A DNA stretch of 6,429 nucleotides from Candidatus Zhuqueibacterota bacterium. GTDB taxonomy: Bacteria > Zhuqueibacterota > Zhuqueibacteria > Thermofontimicrobiales > Thiofontviventaceae. A program made the translations under genes and the position numbers. Under the pieces are notes generated by a model. That model saw only the letters and a list, made by a program, of their open reading frames with translations. It was not told the DNA's origin and made no database searches. Numbering within the stretch: the first letter of the stretch is position 1; every line of letters begins with the position of its first letter. Positions 1 through 6,429 of the stretch are shown piece after piece. The stretch spans positions 1 through 6,429 of the forward strand of contig WJJN01000593.1 of assembly GCA_014729735.1 (NCBI GenBank). Direction: 5' to 3'.

Positions 1-2243
1 GCGATAAAAGCGATCCCCACCAGCAGTGTAAACTCGCGGTTCAAAAGCCAGATAATATCAAGAATATTTGCTCCCAGTACTTTCCGAACGCCGATCTCTT
101 TGATGCGTTTTTCGATAGCAAATGACGCCAGGGCAAAAAGTCCCATGGCTGCGATTAAAATAACCAAACCCGAAGTAACCAGAAAAAGCTGCCCCCGCTT
201 CCAGTCGGCTTCGTAAAACTGTTCGAATCTGTTCCCGAGGAATGTATATTCCATTGGATTTTCCGGATCGAATTGCTGATTGATAGACTGTAAATTGGCG
301 AGAGTTTGCTGCCAATTGCTTGTGCGAATGCGAAGTGTGTAATAATCGATACTGTGAATCGGATTGCGGTGCGAAGCCAACATAAGCGGACGCATTTTTT
401 CCCGAAACGACTGGAAATGAAAATCCTTGACAATGCCGACGACGCGTGGGCTATACGGATAGTCCTGTTCATTCAAATCACCTGCCCATATAGTACTCTT
501 AATATCCAGAATCTCGCCAATCGGTTCCTTTAATCCAAGTAGCTTGACAGAAGATTCGGTTAGCATAACCGCGTTCGAGTCTGCAACATCATTTCGCAGG
601 GCGCGACCATTTACCAGTTTGATACGATAGGTATCCAGAAAATTCTCATCGACTCCCACAAAAATCATCTGTCCTTTTGCTGCACTTCGGCGATGTTCCA
701 CATTTGCCACTGGAAATACTTTCCACTCCCCTGGGACACGGGATGATACTGTCACACTTCGTACATCCGAAAGATTGTTAAATTCGCGTTTTATACTCTC
801 AAACTGACTGCGCAGTGCCCCGCTGTTGATGTCGACAACAAGAAGATTTTCCAGTTGAAAACCGGGATCTTTTTGCCTGAGATAATCGAGCTGTCTGTAA
901 ATCACGAGGGTTGCTGAAATCATGATAATCGAAACAGCAAATTGTGCTACTACTAAAATCGTGCGTAATGAAAGTCGACCTCCACCCAGTTTAATCTCCT
1001 TTTTGAGCGCCGTCGCAGGATTGACCTTTGACAGGAAAAATGTAGGATATAGCGACGAAATGATCCCGGAAAAGATAACGATAAGGAATAATCCCGTAAC
1101 CAGCAGAATATTATCCAATGGCAGCGTTAGCGTCTTTCCTATAAATCCGGAAATAATCGGCAACGTCAGCTCGAGGAGTATTACAGCAAGGAGAAACGAA
1201 AGCAGAGATAATATCAGCGATTCACCGGTGAACTGAAAAATCAACTGATTTTTGCCTGCTCCCAATGTTTTTCGCATGCTTACCTCCCTGGTTCTGCGGG
1301 AAGCAGCCGCTGTGGATAAGTTCATATAATTAAAGCAGGCTATTGACAAAATCAGCAGCCCAATGATGCTGAACATATAAACATACAATGGATTCCCTGC
1401 ATTGACATTCATTCCTCCCTGTATGTCGCCTGAGTAGAGATGAATAGCATGCAGCGGTTGCAATGAGAATGAACTTGTGTAGCTTATCTGATCATCATAA
1501 TTGGAGGTAACCAGTCCGGTTAACTTTTCTTCAAATCCCTTTTTGTCAAATTCCGGCTTCATTTTCAGATATGTTATGAAAGAATTGGAGGTCCAGTTAG
1601 AATTGACCCACTCGTTCCATTGTGATATTTCCCGCTGCCAGGTTGGTTCGGCATGAATCGTATTTATTTTTATATGCGAATTCGCCGGAAAATCTTTGAT
1701 GACTCCGGCAATTGTAGCTTCGAAGACGTTTGTATAGAGTCTTCTCCCAACAACATTTGTTTCGCCAAAATATTTACGGGCAATCGATTCAGTAATCACG
1801 AGATTATCAGGTTTTGTAAGAACGGTTTGTTCATCACCATACACAAATTCGAAATCGAAAAATTGGAAAAAATTGGCATTGGCGATCCATATTCTTTCAT
1901 AGTCGCGATTCAATGGTTCGTTTCCGATTGTCACTCTGCCTATTTCTATTAACCGTGCTTGACTTTGAACTTCCGGAAATTGTTCGACCGCCGCAGGTCC
2001 GATTCGTGGCGCCACGGCAGCTATTTTCCTGCTGCTGCCCTCATTCTCATGAATATGCTGAATGATTCTGTAAATCCGGTCGGAATCGCGATGAAAACGG
2101 TCAAAATTCAGTTCATCGATGACATACAGAGCCAGTAAAATAAAACATGCAAATCCGATGGTTAAGCCAATTATGTTGACAATCGAAAATAGTTTATTTT
2201 TCAAAAAATAACGAAGTGTAATTTTTATATAATTTTGTAACAT
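1..2243 (-). CDS. FtsX/MacB-family ABC transporter permease, third gene of the array, 3' end cut by window edge
   Basis: This encodes a predicted inner-membrane permease of the MacB/LolC/FtsX class; the substrate is unknown. The reading frame is open for 747 codons from ATG 2243 to the left edge, so roughly 50 C-terminal residues are missing compared with the 810-residue neighbour. The start is supported by AAGGAG six bases upstream and by the N-terminus MLQNYIKI, which matches MFINYIKI of the neighbour. A first membrane segment lies at about residues 19-41, followed by a periplasmic MacB-type domain with KYFGETNVVG and the LQPLHAIHLYS motif before segment 2. Further segments are at about 288-307, 342-360, 378-400, 428-449 and 687-708, and the seventh is cut off. 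The two FtsX cytoplasmic coupling motifs are EVSMRKTLGAG (320-330) and EIGVRKVLGAN (716-726). The second periplasmic domain carries VKDFHF (605-610). It is preceded by a 94-nt gap after the upstream permease and is probably cotranscribed with it. The family call is firm; the role is inferred. Confidence 0.93.
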   Translation of the reverse strand, partial: MLQNYIKITLRYFLKNKLFSIVNIIGLTIGFACFILLALYVIDELNFDRFHRDSDRIYRIIQHIHENEGSSRKIAAVAPRIGPAAVEQFPEVQSQARLIEIGRVTIGNEPLNRDYERIWIANANFFQFFDFEFVYGDEQTVLTKPDNLVITESIARKYFGETNVVGRRLYTNVFEATIAGVIKDFPANSHIKINTIHAEPTWQREISQWNEWVNSNWTSNSFITYLKMKPEFDKKGFEEKLTGLVTSNYDDQISYTSSFSLQPLHAIHLYSGDIQGGMNVNAGNPLYVYMFSIIGLLILSIACFNYMNLSTAAASRRTREVSMRKTLGAGKNQLIFQFTGESLILSLLSFLLAVILLELTLPIISGFIGKTLTLPLDNILLVTGLFLIVIFSGIISSLYPTFFLSKVNPATALKKEIKLGGGRLSLRTILVVAQFAVSIIMISATLVIYRQLDYLRQKDPGFQLENLLVVDINSGALRSQFESIKREFNNLSDVRSVTVSSRVPGEWKVFPVANVEHRRSAAKGQMIFVGVDENFLDTYRIKLVNGRALRNDVADSNAVMLTESSVKLLGLKEPIGEILDIKSTIWAGDLNEQDYPYSPRVVGIVKDFHFQSFREKMRPLMLASHRNPIHSIDYYTLRIRTSNWQQTLANLQSINQQFDPENPMEYTFLGNRFEQFYEADWKRGQLFLVTSGLVILIAAMGLFALASFAIEKRIKEIGVRKVLGANILDIIWLLNREFTLLVGIAFI

Positions 2244-2249
2244 GATTTT

Positions 2250-2255
2250 CTCCTT
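2250..2255 (-). promoter_or_regulatory. Ribosome binding site of the third permease gene
   Basis: AAGGAG on the minus strand lies six bases before ATG 2243, an almost ideal Shine-Dalgarno spacing. It fixes the start of the downstream permease. Its first two bases are also the last two of a TAA that closes a 22-codon reading frame in the gap, an arrangement compatible with translational coupling or reinitiation. Confidence 0.75.
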
Positions 2256-2322
2256 AAATTTGCTGGAGTCTTGCGCATAATTCTGGCAGTCCATAAATAT
2301 ATTGCACTCCGGCACGTTCCAT
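2254..2322 (-). CDS. Possible 22-residue leader peptide between permease genes 2 and 3
   Basis: A short frame runs from ATG 2322 to TAA 2254, entirely inside the 94-nt gap. It begins MERAG, contains YIYGLPELC in the middle and ends in LQQI. Only a weak GTGAG-like ribosome binding site precedes it. Its stop overlaps the Shine-Dalgarno of the following permease. The frame is also in phase with the upstream permease: past that gene's TGA, the reading stays open for 27 codons up to this same TAA. A similar peptide pattern, YIKGLKEIC, can be read at the start of permease gene 2. I do not recognise the peptide. It may be a leader, a remnant of a longer C-terminus, or chance. Expression is unproven. 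Confidence 0.2.
   Translation of the reverse strand: MERAGVQYIYGLPELCARLQQI
2275..2307 (-). repeat. Diverged intergenic repeat, copy B (gap between genes 2 and 3)
   Basis: Read on the minus strand from 2307, this 33-nt block matches the block read from 4799 in the other gap at 22 of 33 positions without gaps. Shared stretches are TATAT, GGA, and GAA followed by TATG. It encodes QYIYGLPELC in one frame. The ATG at 2278-2276 aligns with the real start codon of permease gene 2, but here it is out of frame with gene 3, whose start lies 35 nt further on. Shared descent from an ancestral duplicated unit is the simplest reading; with AT-rich DNA, chance is not excluded. Confidence 0.35.
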
Positions 2323-2337
2323 TTCGTATCTCACATT

Positions 2338-4770
2338 TCATTCGTATCGCAAACTGTCCACCGGATTTGCCAGCGCTGCTTTGATTGTCTGATAAAAAAC
2401 AGTCAAAAAAGTTAACATTAGCGCAAAGAGCCCTGAAAGCACAAATGGCAAAACAGTTAAATCAATGCGATAGGCAAAATTCTGTAACCATTCCCTGGCA
2501 AAATAGTACGCGAGCGGCAATGCGACTAAATTGGCGACAATTACAAGAAGCATGTACTCTTTGATCATCAATTCTAGTACAGATCCCACAGAAGCGCCTA
2601 AAACTTTGCGGATTCCGATTTCCTTTTTTCTCCTCTCCAAAGTATATGTAGACAAACCAAACAAACCGATAATGATAACGAGTATGCTCAATTTGGACGC
2701 ATAATTGACAACTTTTTCCTGCATCGCGTAATTGAGATATTGCTGTTCCATATCTTCATCCAAAAAGGAGTATTGGAACGGGAGATCGGGATTTATTTCA
2801 CTCCATTTCTTTTCCAGTTTACTGATACCTGCCTGGATCTTATTTGCCTTCAGCCTGGCAAGAACATAGTTGATATCTTCTTCGGGATTAACATACATGA
2901 TCATTGGCTCAACAATATTATTTAAAGAGGCAAAATGAAAATCTTTTGCAACACCGATTATTTGCGGATCCTTTAATCCCCTCGTATTCAAACCATGGAT
3001 GCGAGATTGGATTGGATTTTTGATCTCGAATGCTTCGATTAATTTTTCATTGACTATCACAGCATTTGAAAAATGAGACTGGTGTGTTGTATTAAAATTT
3101 CGACCTGAAACCACCGGGATTTCCATAAAATCCAAAAAATTCGGACTCACTCGATATGCCCATGCACGATATGTGTTTCCATCTTTTCCCCTGAATCCAA
3201 TCCGATCATAACCTCGCGAGAAAGAATAATTGATTCCGGATATTTGTTCAATGTCCGGATCGTGCGAAAATTCCTTTTGGAATATATCCATAATGCGCGT
3301 CGCATCCACACTCTGATAATCCCCCCGAACAACGACAATTCGATCCTTGTTAAATCCTACATCGAATGTGTTTATATATTTAAGTTGAAGAAAAATTATG
3401 ACTGTATAAGCAATGAATATAATGGCAAGACAAAACTGAAATATCACCAAAATTCGCGTAAAAAGATTTGAACTTCCAAATCGAAATTTTTTATTGAAAA
3501 TATTTGCAGGCTTGAAAGCGGACATGAGCAGCGACGGATAGCTCCCGGCGATTATTCCTGTGGCGAGTGTGATTCCAAAAATTGCAAATAATGTGAGCCA
3601 GTTTTGTGATATATTAAATTTCAAGTGCGATTGGACAATATCATTAAAGCCGGGGAGCGCAAGTTCCACAACAAAGAGAGCTATGACCATTGATATAAAA
3701 CTAATTATCACGGCTTCGATCCAAAATTGATGTGCTAATTGCGATCTTGTAGCACCAACTATTTTCCGCACTGCAATTTCAGTCGATCTATTCGACGCCT
3801 GACTGATGGATAGATTCATAAAATTAATGCATGCAATGAATAATATACCCAACGCAATGCCCGAAAGGATAAAGACTTGTTTCGGATCGCTAAAGGATGC
3901 AATCCCGTAAAATTTGAGCCGCGTATGACGAACATTTTCAAGCGGCTGCAAACGTGTCTTAATTGGATTAAATTCATATTTCCAGCTTCCGTTCGCCCGT
4001 ATCTCATTAAACCATTCTCCAAGATAGGTTTCCCAAAATGATACCATTTTATTTTCGACAAGTTGAGCATCTGCATTTTCTTTCAATACGACATAGGTGG
4101 GAGAATTCCAGCTATGCCATGAATCAAGGCGTTCCTGAAACCATTGATAATTGCGGAGTAATAAATAGGGAGCCACAAAATCAAAGGAAACAGAAGAATT
4201 TGATGGCAATGGTTTCAAAACACCGGTTACTTGCAGTGCAATATATTTTTCTCCAATAAGAACCTCAATGATTTTTCCGACGGGATTTGTTTCTCCAAAA
4301 TATTTTATAGCAGACTGTTCGCTTAACACAATCGAAAATGGATCACTTAAAACATGCCTGTTCGTACCGTATTTAAAATCAAAACTAAATGCCGTGAAAA
4401 ACAGACTATCAGCCAAAAGGATGGATTCTTCATCTACCATGTTATCATTTTTTACAAAAGTCACTTCTTCGCTAAATCGAATTGCATACTTTATTTCCGG
4501 GATGTCACTCTCCAATGCAGGTCCGCACGGTATAGGATGGTGAGGGGCGTAACCGCCGGATGTTCCATCTTCATCAAATTTGGTGGTTTCCAAACGGTAG
4601 ATATGGTCACTGTTTTCATGAAAAGTATCATAACTCAATTCATTTTTGACCCATAGGAGGATCAGGATAGCACATGCTAATCCTGTTGCCATCCCTGTCA
4701 CATTTATGAACGAAACGCCCAAATTACTTTTGATATTTCGAATTGCAATTTTTATGTAATTTATAAACAT
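2338..4770 (-). CDS. FtsX/MacB-family ABC transporter permease, second gene of the array, complete (810 aa)
   Basis: This is a complete predicted inner-membrane permease of the MacB/LolC/FtsX class, at the usual length of about 800 residues for the duplicated-FtsX form. Membrane segment 1 spans about 19-41. A large periplasmic MacB-type domain covers about 42-295, with SIVLSEQSAIKYFGETNPVG at 146-165 and LQPLENVRHTRLKFYG before segment 2. Segments 2-4 (about 298-320, 350-372, 391-413) form the first FtsX unit with EIAVRKIVGA at 331-340. Segment 5 is at about 438-462. A second periplasmic domain has VAKDFHFASL near 607-616. Segments 6-8 (about 691-712, 740-760, 774-796) form the second unit with EIGIRKVLGAS at 717-727. 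It ends NPVDSLRYE. It has no ATP-binding site, so it needs a separate ATPase, and none is visible here. ATG 4770 is chosen because its N-terminus aligns with gene 3. It starts 33 nt after the upstream permease and in the same frame. The substrate cannot be inferred. Confidence 0.96.
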   Translation of the reverse strand: MFINYIKIAIRNIKSNLGVSFINVTGMATGLACAILILLWVKNELSYDTFHENSDHIYRLETTKFDEDGTSGGYAPHHPIPCGPALESDIPEIKYAIRFSEEVTFVKNDNMVDEESILLADSLFFTAFSFDFKYGTNRHVLSDPFSIVLSEQSAIKYFGETNPVGKIIEVLIGEKYIALQVTGVLKPLPSNSSVSFDFVAPYLLLRNYQWFQERLDSWHSWNSPTYVVLKENADAQLVENKMVSFWETYLGEWFNEIRANGSWKYEFNPIKTRLQPLENVRHTRLKFYGIASFSDPKQVFILSGIALGILFIACINFMNLSISQASNRSTEIAVRKIVGATRSQLAHQFWIEAVIISFISMVIALFVVELALPGFNDIVQSHLKFNISQNWLTLFAIFGITLATGIIAGSYPSLLMSAFKPANIFNKKFRFGSSNLFTRILVIFQFCLAIIFIAYTVIIFLQLKYINTFDVGFNKDRIVVVRGDYQSVDATRIMDIFQKEFSHDPDIEQISGINYSFSRGYDRIGFRGKDGNTYRAWAYRVSPNFLDFMEIPVVSGRNFNTTHQSHFSNAVIVNEKLIEAFEIKNPIQSRIHGLNTRGLKDPQIIGVAKDFHFASLNNIVEPMIMYVNPEEDINYVLARLKANKIQAGISKLEKKWSEINPDLPFQYSFLDEDMEQQYLNYAMQEKVVNYASKLSILVIIIGLFGLSTYTLERRKKEIGIRKVLGASVGSVLELMIKEYMLLVIVANLVALPLAYYFAREWLQNFAYRIDLTVLPFVLSGLFALMLTFLTVFYQTIKAALANPVDSLRYE

Positions 4771-4799
4771 ATTTCTTTCAATCCTTTTATATACTTCAT
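4767..4799 (-). repeat. Diverged intergenic repeat, copy A (gap between genes 1 and 2)
   Basis: This is the partner of the block at 2275-2307, with 22 of 33 positions identical. Read from ATG 4799 it gives a 12-codon frame, MKYIKGLKEICL, that ends at TAA 4763-4761, eight bases inside permease gene 2 and out of phase with it. The gene 2 start codon (4770-4768) lies within the block. The shared peptide pattern with copy B is Y-I-x-G-L-x-E-[IL]-C. Any coding role is speculative. Confidence 0.33.
4782..4786 (-). promoter_or_regulatory. Probable weak ribosome binding site of permease gene 2
   Basis: AAGGA on the minus strand lies 11 bases before ATG 4770, longer than the usual 5-9 base spacing. 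A second purine-rich run, GAAAG, is closer but matches poorly. No better alternative start exists between this point and the stop of the upstream gene, so translation of gene 2 may lean on ribosomes finishing gene 1 only 33 nt upstream. Confidence 0.45.
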
Positions 4800-4803
4800 T
4801 TTT

Positions 4804-6429
4804 TCATTCATACCTTAGACTGTCCACCGGATTCCTAAAAGCAGCCTTAAACGTTTGGAAGCTCACTGTCATTAAAGCGATTACCAGGGCAATTAATCCA
4901 GCAAACAAAAACATCCACCAGTTGACTCCAATGCGATAAGCATAATTCTGTAACCAGACATTCATCGCAAAATACGCAATTGGCAGTGCAATAATATTGG
5001 CAAGCACAATCCACTTGATCAAATCTTTTGTTAGTAATCTCATCACACTTGCCATTGACGCTCCCAATACCTTTCGAATGCCAATTTCTTTGGTTCGCTG
5101 CTCGATGGTAAATGAAGCCAGTCCTAACAAACCCAGGCAGGAGATAAAAATTGCCAAAAAAGCAAATGCCTGATATATTTTTTCCACACGATGTTCAATT
5201 TCGTACAGCTTATTATATGCATCGTCCATGAACGTATACCAAAACGGAAAATCCGGGGCGAATTGATGCGTCACCTTTTTGATATACTGGATTGTTTTAT
5301 CAATATTTTCCGGATCTATTTTAAAATAGATAAATGATTGATATGGTTCATATATGCGAATGATAAACGGACCAATCGTTTCGTGCAACGAACGAAAATG
5401 ATGATCTTTCACAACGCCTACAATGTTGACATATTTCAGAGATTCGGGAAACGCCGGATGGTTAAAATAGACTTTTTTCCCGATGGGTGAATCCAACTGC
5501 ATTTGCCTTAATGCGGTTTCATTAATAATACATGCTTCGGTTTCATCTGTGCGGAAATCACGGGAAAATGGACGCCCCTGAATAATTTTCATTCCTAACG
5601 TTTTAAAAAAATCATACCGCACCGTGCTGTAAGCCATGGTAATCTCCGGTTCATTAAAGTGACCTTCCCAGTTCACATCAATATAATTACCAACATCGAT
5701 GGGTTGATTCTGGCTCGATGTCATACTTTTAATCGATGGATTTTTTAATATTTCATGTTTATAACTTTCGAATCTCTCATTTAAATCCATATTACTCGCG
5801 ATACCCATTACATAATCCCGATTAAGCCCGATATCTTTTGTTTGAAGATAATGAAGCTGATCACGCATCACCAGAATGCTACTGATCAGGACGATGGAAA
5901 TAGTGAATTGAAAAATCGTCAATCCATTTCGAAATAGCCTGCTGTGCGCTTCAGGGATGCGATTTTCTTTCAGTGTTTTCGCCGGTCGAAACGACGAAAG
6001 AAACAGAGCCGGATAACTTCCAGCACTTATTCCTGTAAATACAACCACACCTGCCAGGAAAATTATTATCACACCTGTGTCAAAAGACCTTAAGGAGACA
6101 TCTTTATTGGCAAGTATGTTGAAACCAGGCAGTGTCATCTCAACAATTAAAAGTGCCATGAGAAGCGACACAAAGGAGACAATTATTGATTCTCCTAAAA
6201 ATTGCAACATGATCTGCCGGCGTGCTGCCCCAACAACCTTTCGGACAGCTACCTGCTTGGCATATTGTGTCGCTCTGGCAGTACTCAAATTCATGAAATT
6301 GACGCATGCAATGATCAGGATAAACGCAGCAATAAAAGAGAAAATATAAACAAGTGTGATGAGCCCCGGCGTGCCATCCGAATAGAGATGTATTTTAGGC
6401 AGTTCCTGAAGTAATGGAACACTTTCTGA
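4804..6429 (-). CDS. FtsX/MacB-family ABC transporter permease, first gene of the array, 5' end cut by window edge
   Basis: The frame is open from the right edge (first visible codon 6429-6427) to TGA 4806-4804, giving 541 visible residues. By comparison with the complete neighbour about 270 N-terminal residues are missing, namely membrane segment 1 and most of the first periplasmic domain. An internal Met at 6294 is not the start: the residues before it are the conserved IHLYS motif and membrane segment 2 (visible residues 13-45). The first FtsX coupling motif reads QVAVRKVVGA (59-68), with Gln in place of the usual Glu. Further segments are at about 82-98, 119-140 and 168-190. The second periplasmic domain carries VGVVKDHHF, where the other two copies have KDFHF. 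Segments 6-8 are at about 422-440, 472-490 and 504-525, with EIGIRKVLGAS at 448-458. The C-terminus is NPVDSLRYE, the same as gene 2. It is the promoter-proximal member visible here; its promoter lies outside. Family certain, substrate unknown. Confidence 0.94.
   Translation of the reverse strand, partial: SESVPLLQELPKIHLYSDGTPGLITLVYIFSFIAAFILIIACVNFMNLSTARATQYAKQVAVRKVVGAARRQIMLQFLGESIIVSFVSLLMALLIVEMTLPGFNILANKDVSLRSFDTGVIIIFLAGVVVFTGISAGSYPALFLSSFRPAKTLKENRIPEAHSRLFRNGLTIFQFTISIVLISSILVMRDQLHYLQTKDIGLNRDYVMGIASNMDLNERFESYKHEILKNPSIKSMTSSQNQPIDVGNYIDVNWEGHFNEPEITMAYSTVRYDFFKTLGMKIIQGRPFSRDFRTDETEACIINETALRQMQLDSPIGKKVYFNHPAFPESLKYVNIVGVVKDHHFRSLHETIGPFIIRIYEPYQSFIYFKIDPENIDKTIQYIKKVTHQFAPDFPFWYTFMDDAYNKLYEIEHRVEKIYQAFAFLAIFISCLGLLGLASFTIEQRTKEIGIRKVLGASMASVMRLLTKDLIKWIVLANIIALPIAYFAMNVWLQNYAYRIGVNWWMFLFAGLIALVIALMTVSFQTFKAAFRNPVDSLRYE

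Noticed and set aside
58..472. Two overlapping minus-strand frames of 85 and 105 codons (58-315 and 155-472)
   Set aside because: They are out of phase with the permease frame that runs uninterrupted through 1-2243 with clear family motifs; their translations look like nothing known.
306..1952. Plus-strand frames at 306-533, 922-1236 and 1653-1952
   Set aside because: They lie antisense inside the third permease gene, have no family-like motifs, and are shadows of its codon usage.
1..2243. Possible pseudogene or frameshift in the left-hand permease
   Set aside because: Codon-by-codon reading from ATG 2243 to base 3 stays in one frame with no stop and keeps all expected motifs; only the window edge truncates it.
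2244..2337. Terminator or promoter in the 94-nt gap
   Set aside because: No stable GC-rich hairpin with a T-run is present. A TATATT-like sequence occurs but without a matching upstream element; it falls inside AT-rich repeat copy B.
4038..4656. Plus-strand frames at 4038-4259, 4268-4543 and 4354-4656
   Set aside because: They are antisense to the complete permease gene; no recognisable domain or supporting ribosome binding site.
4804..4806. TGA recoded as an amino acid, fusing genes 1 and 2
   Set aside because: No TGA occurs inside the roughly 2,100 codons of the three genes, tryptophan uses TGG, and both TGA stops fall right after the family-typical NPVDSLRYE ending.
4804..6294. Starting permease gene 1 at the Met codon at 6294
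   Set aside because: The frame stays open to the right edge, and the 45 codons before it encode the conserved IHLYS motif and membrane segment 2, so this Met is internal.
6077..6414. Plus-strand frames at 6077-6349 and 6202-6414
   Set aside because: They are antisense to conserved FtsX-domain coding sequence of gene 1.

Overview
The window is filled by three consecutive, same-direction (minus strand) genes for paralogous inner-membrane permeases of the MacB/LolC/FtsX type. Each has the architecture MacB-type periplasmic domain, FtsX-like permease domain, second periplasmic domain, second FtsX-like permease domain. In transcription order they are: a 5'-truncated copy entering from the right edge (4804-6429), a complete 810-residue copy (2338-4770), and a 3'-truncated copy leaving at the left edge (1-2243, 747 codons visible). 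I translated the left copy codon by codon and found no stop or frameshift, so it looks intact up to the edge.

The genes are separated by only 33 nt (4771-4803) and 94 nt (2244-2337), which suggests one operon. No rho-independent terminator or convincing promoter is visible in either gap. No ATP-binding protein, membrane-fusion protein, regulator, RNA gene, insertion sequence or CRISPR is present. The array therefore appears as 'orphan' permeases, at least within these 6.4 kb.

The most unusual signal lies in the two gaps. Both hold a weakly matching 33-nt block just before the next gene, and both can be read as a short peptide with the pattern Y-I-x-G-L-x-E-[IL]-C. In the larger gap this lies in a 22-codon reading frame whose TAA stop overlaps the ribosome binding site of the next permease. 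This could be a leader peptide, or just a relic of the duplication that made the array.

Organism: long tandem permeases of about 800 residues ending in NPVDSLRYE, in moderately AT-rich DNA, fit the Bacteroidota/Calditrichota/KSB1-like (FCB) bacteria. One clear Shine-Dalgarno sequence (AAGGAG) leans slightly away from typical Bacteroidota. This assignment is an inference from family knowledge. TGA is used as a normal stop: it ends both completed genes at the expected C-terminus and does not occur inside the reading frames.

Functionally, such permeases normally pair with a LolD/MacB-like ATPase and couple its ATP hydrolysis to movements of the periplasmic domains (mechanotransmission) rather than to transport through a channel. 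The substrate cannot be read from this sequence. Differences between the three copies in their periplasmic domains suggest that they are not redundant.
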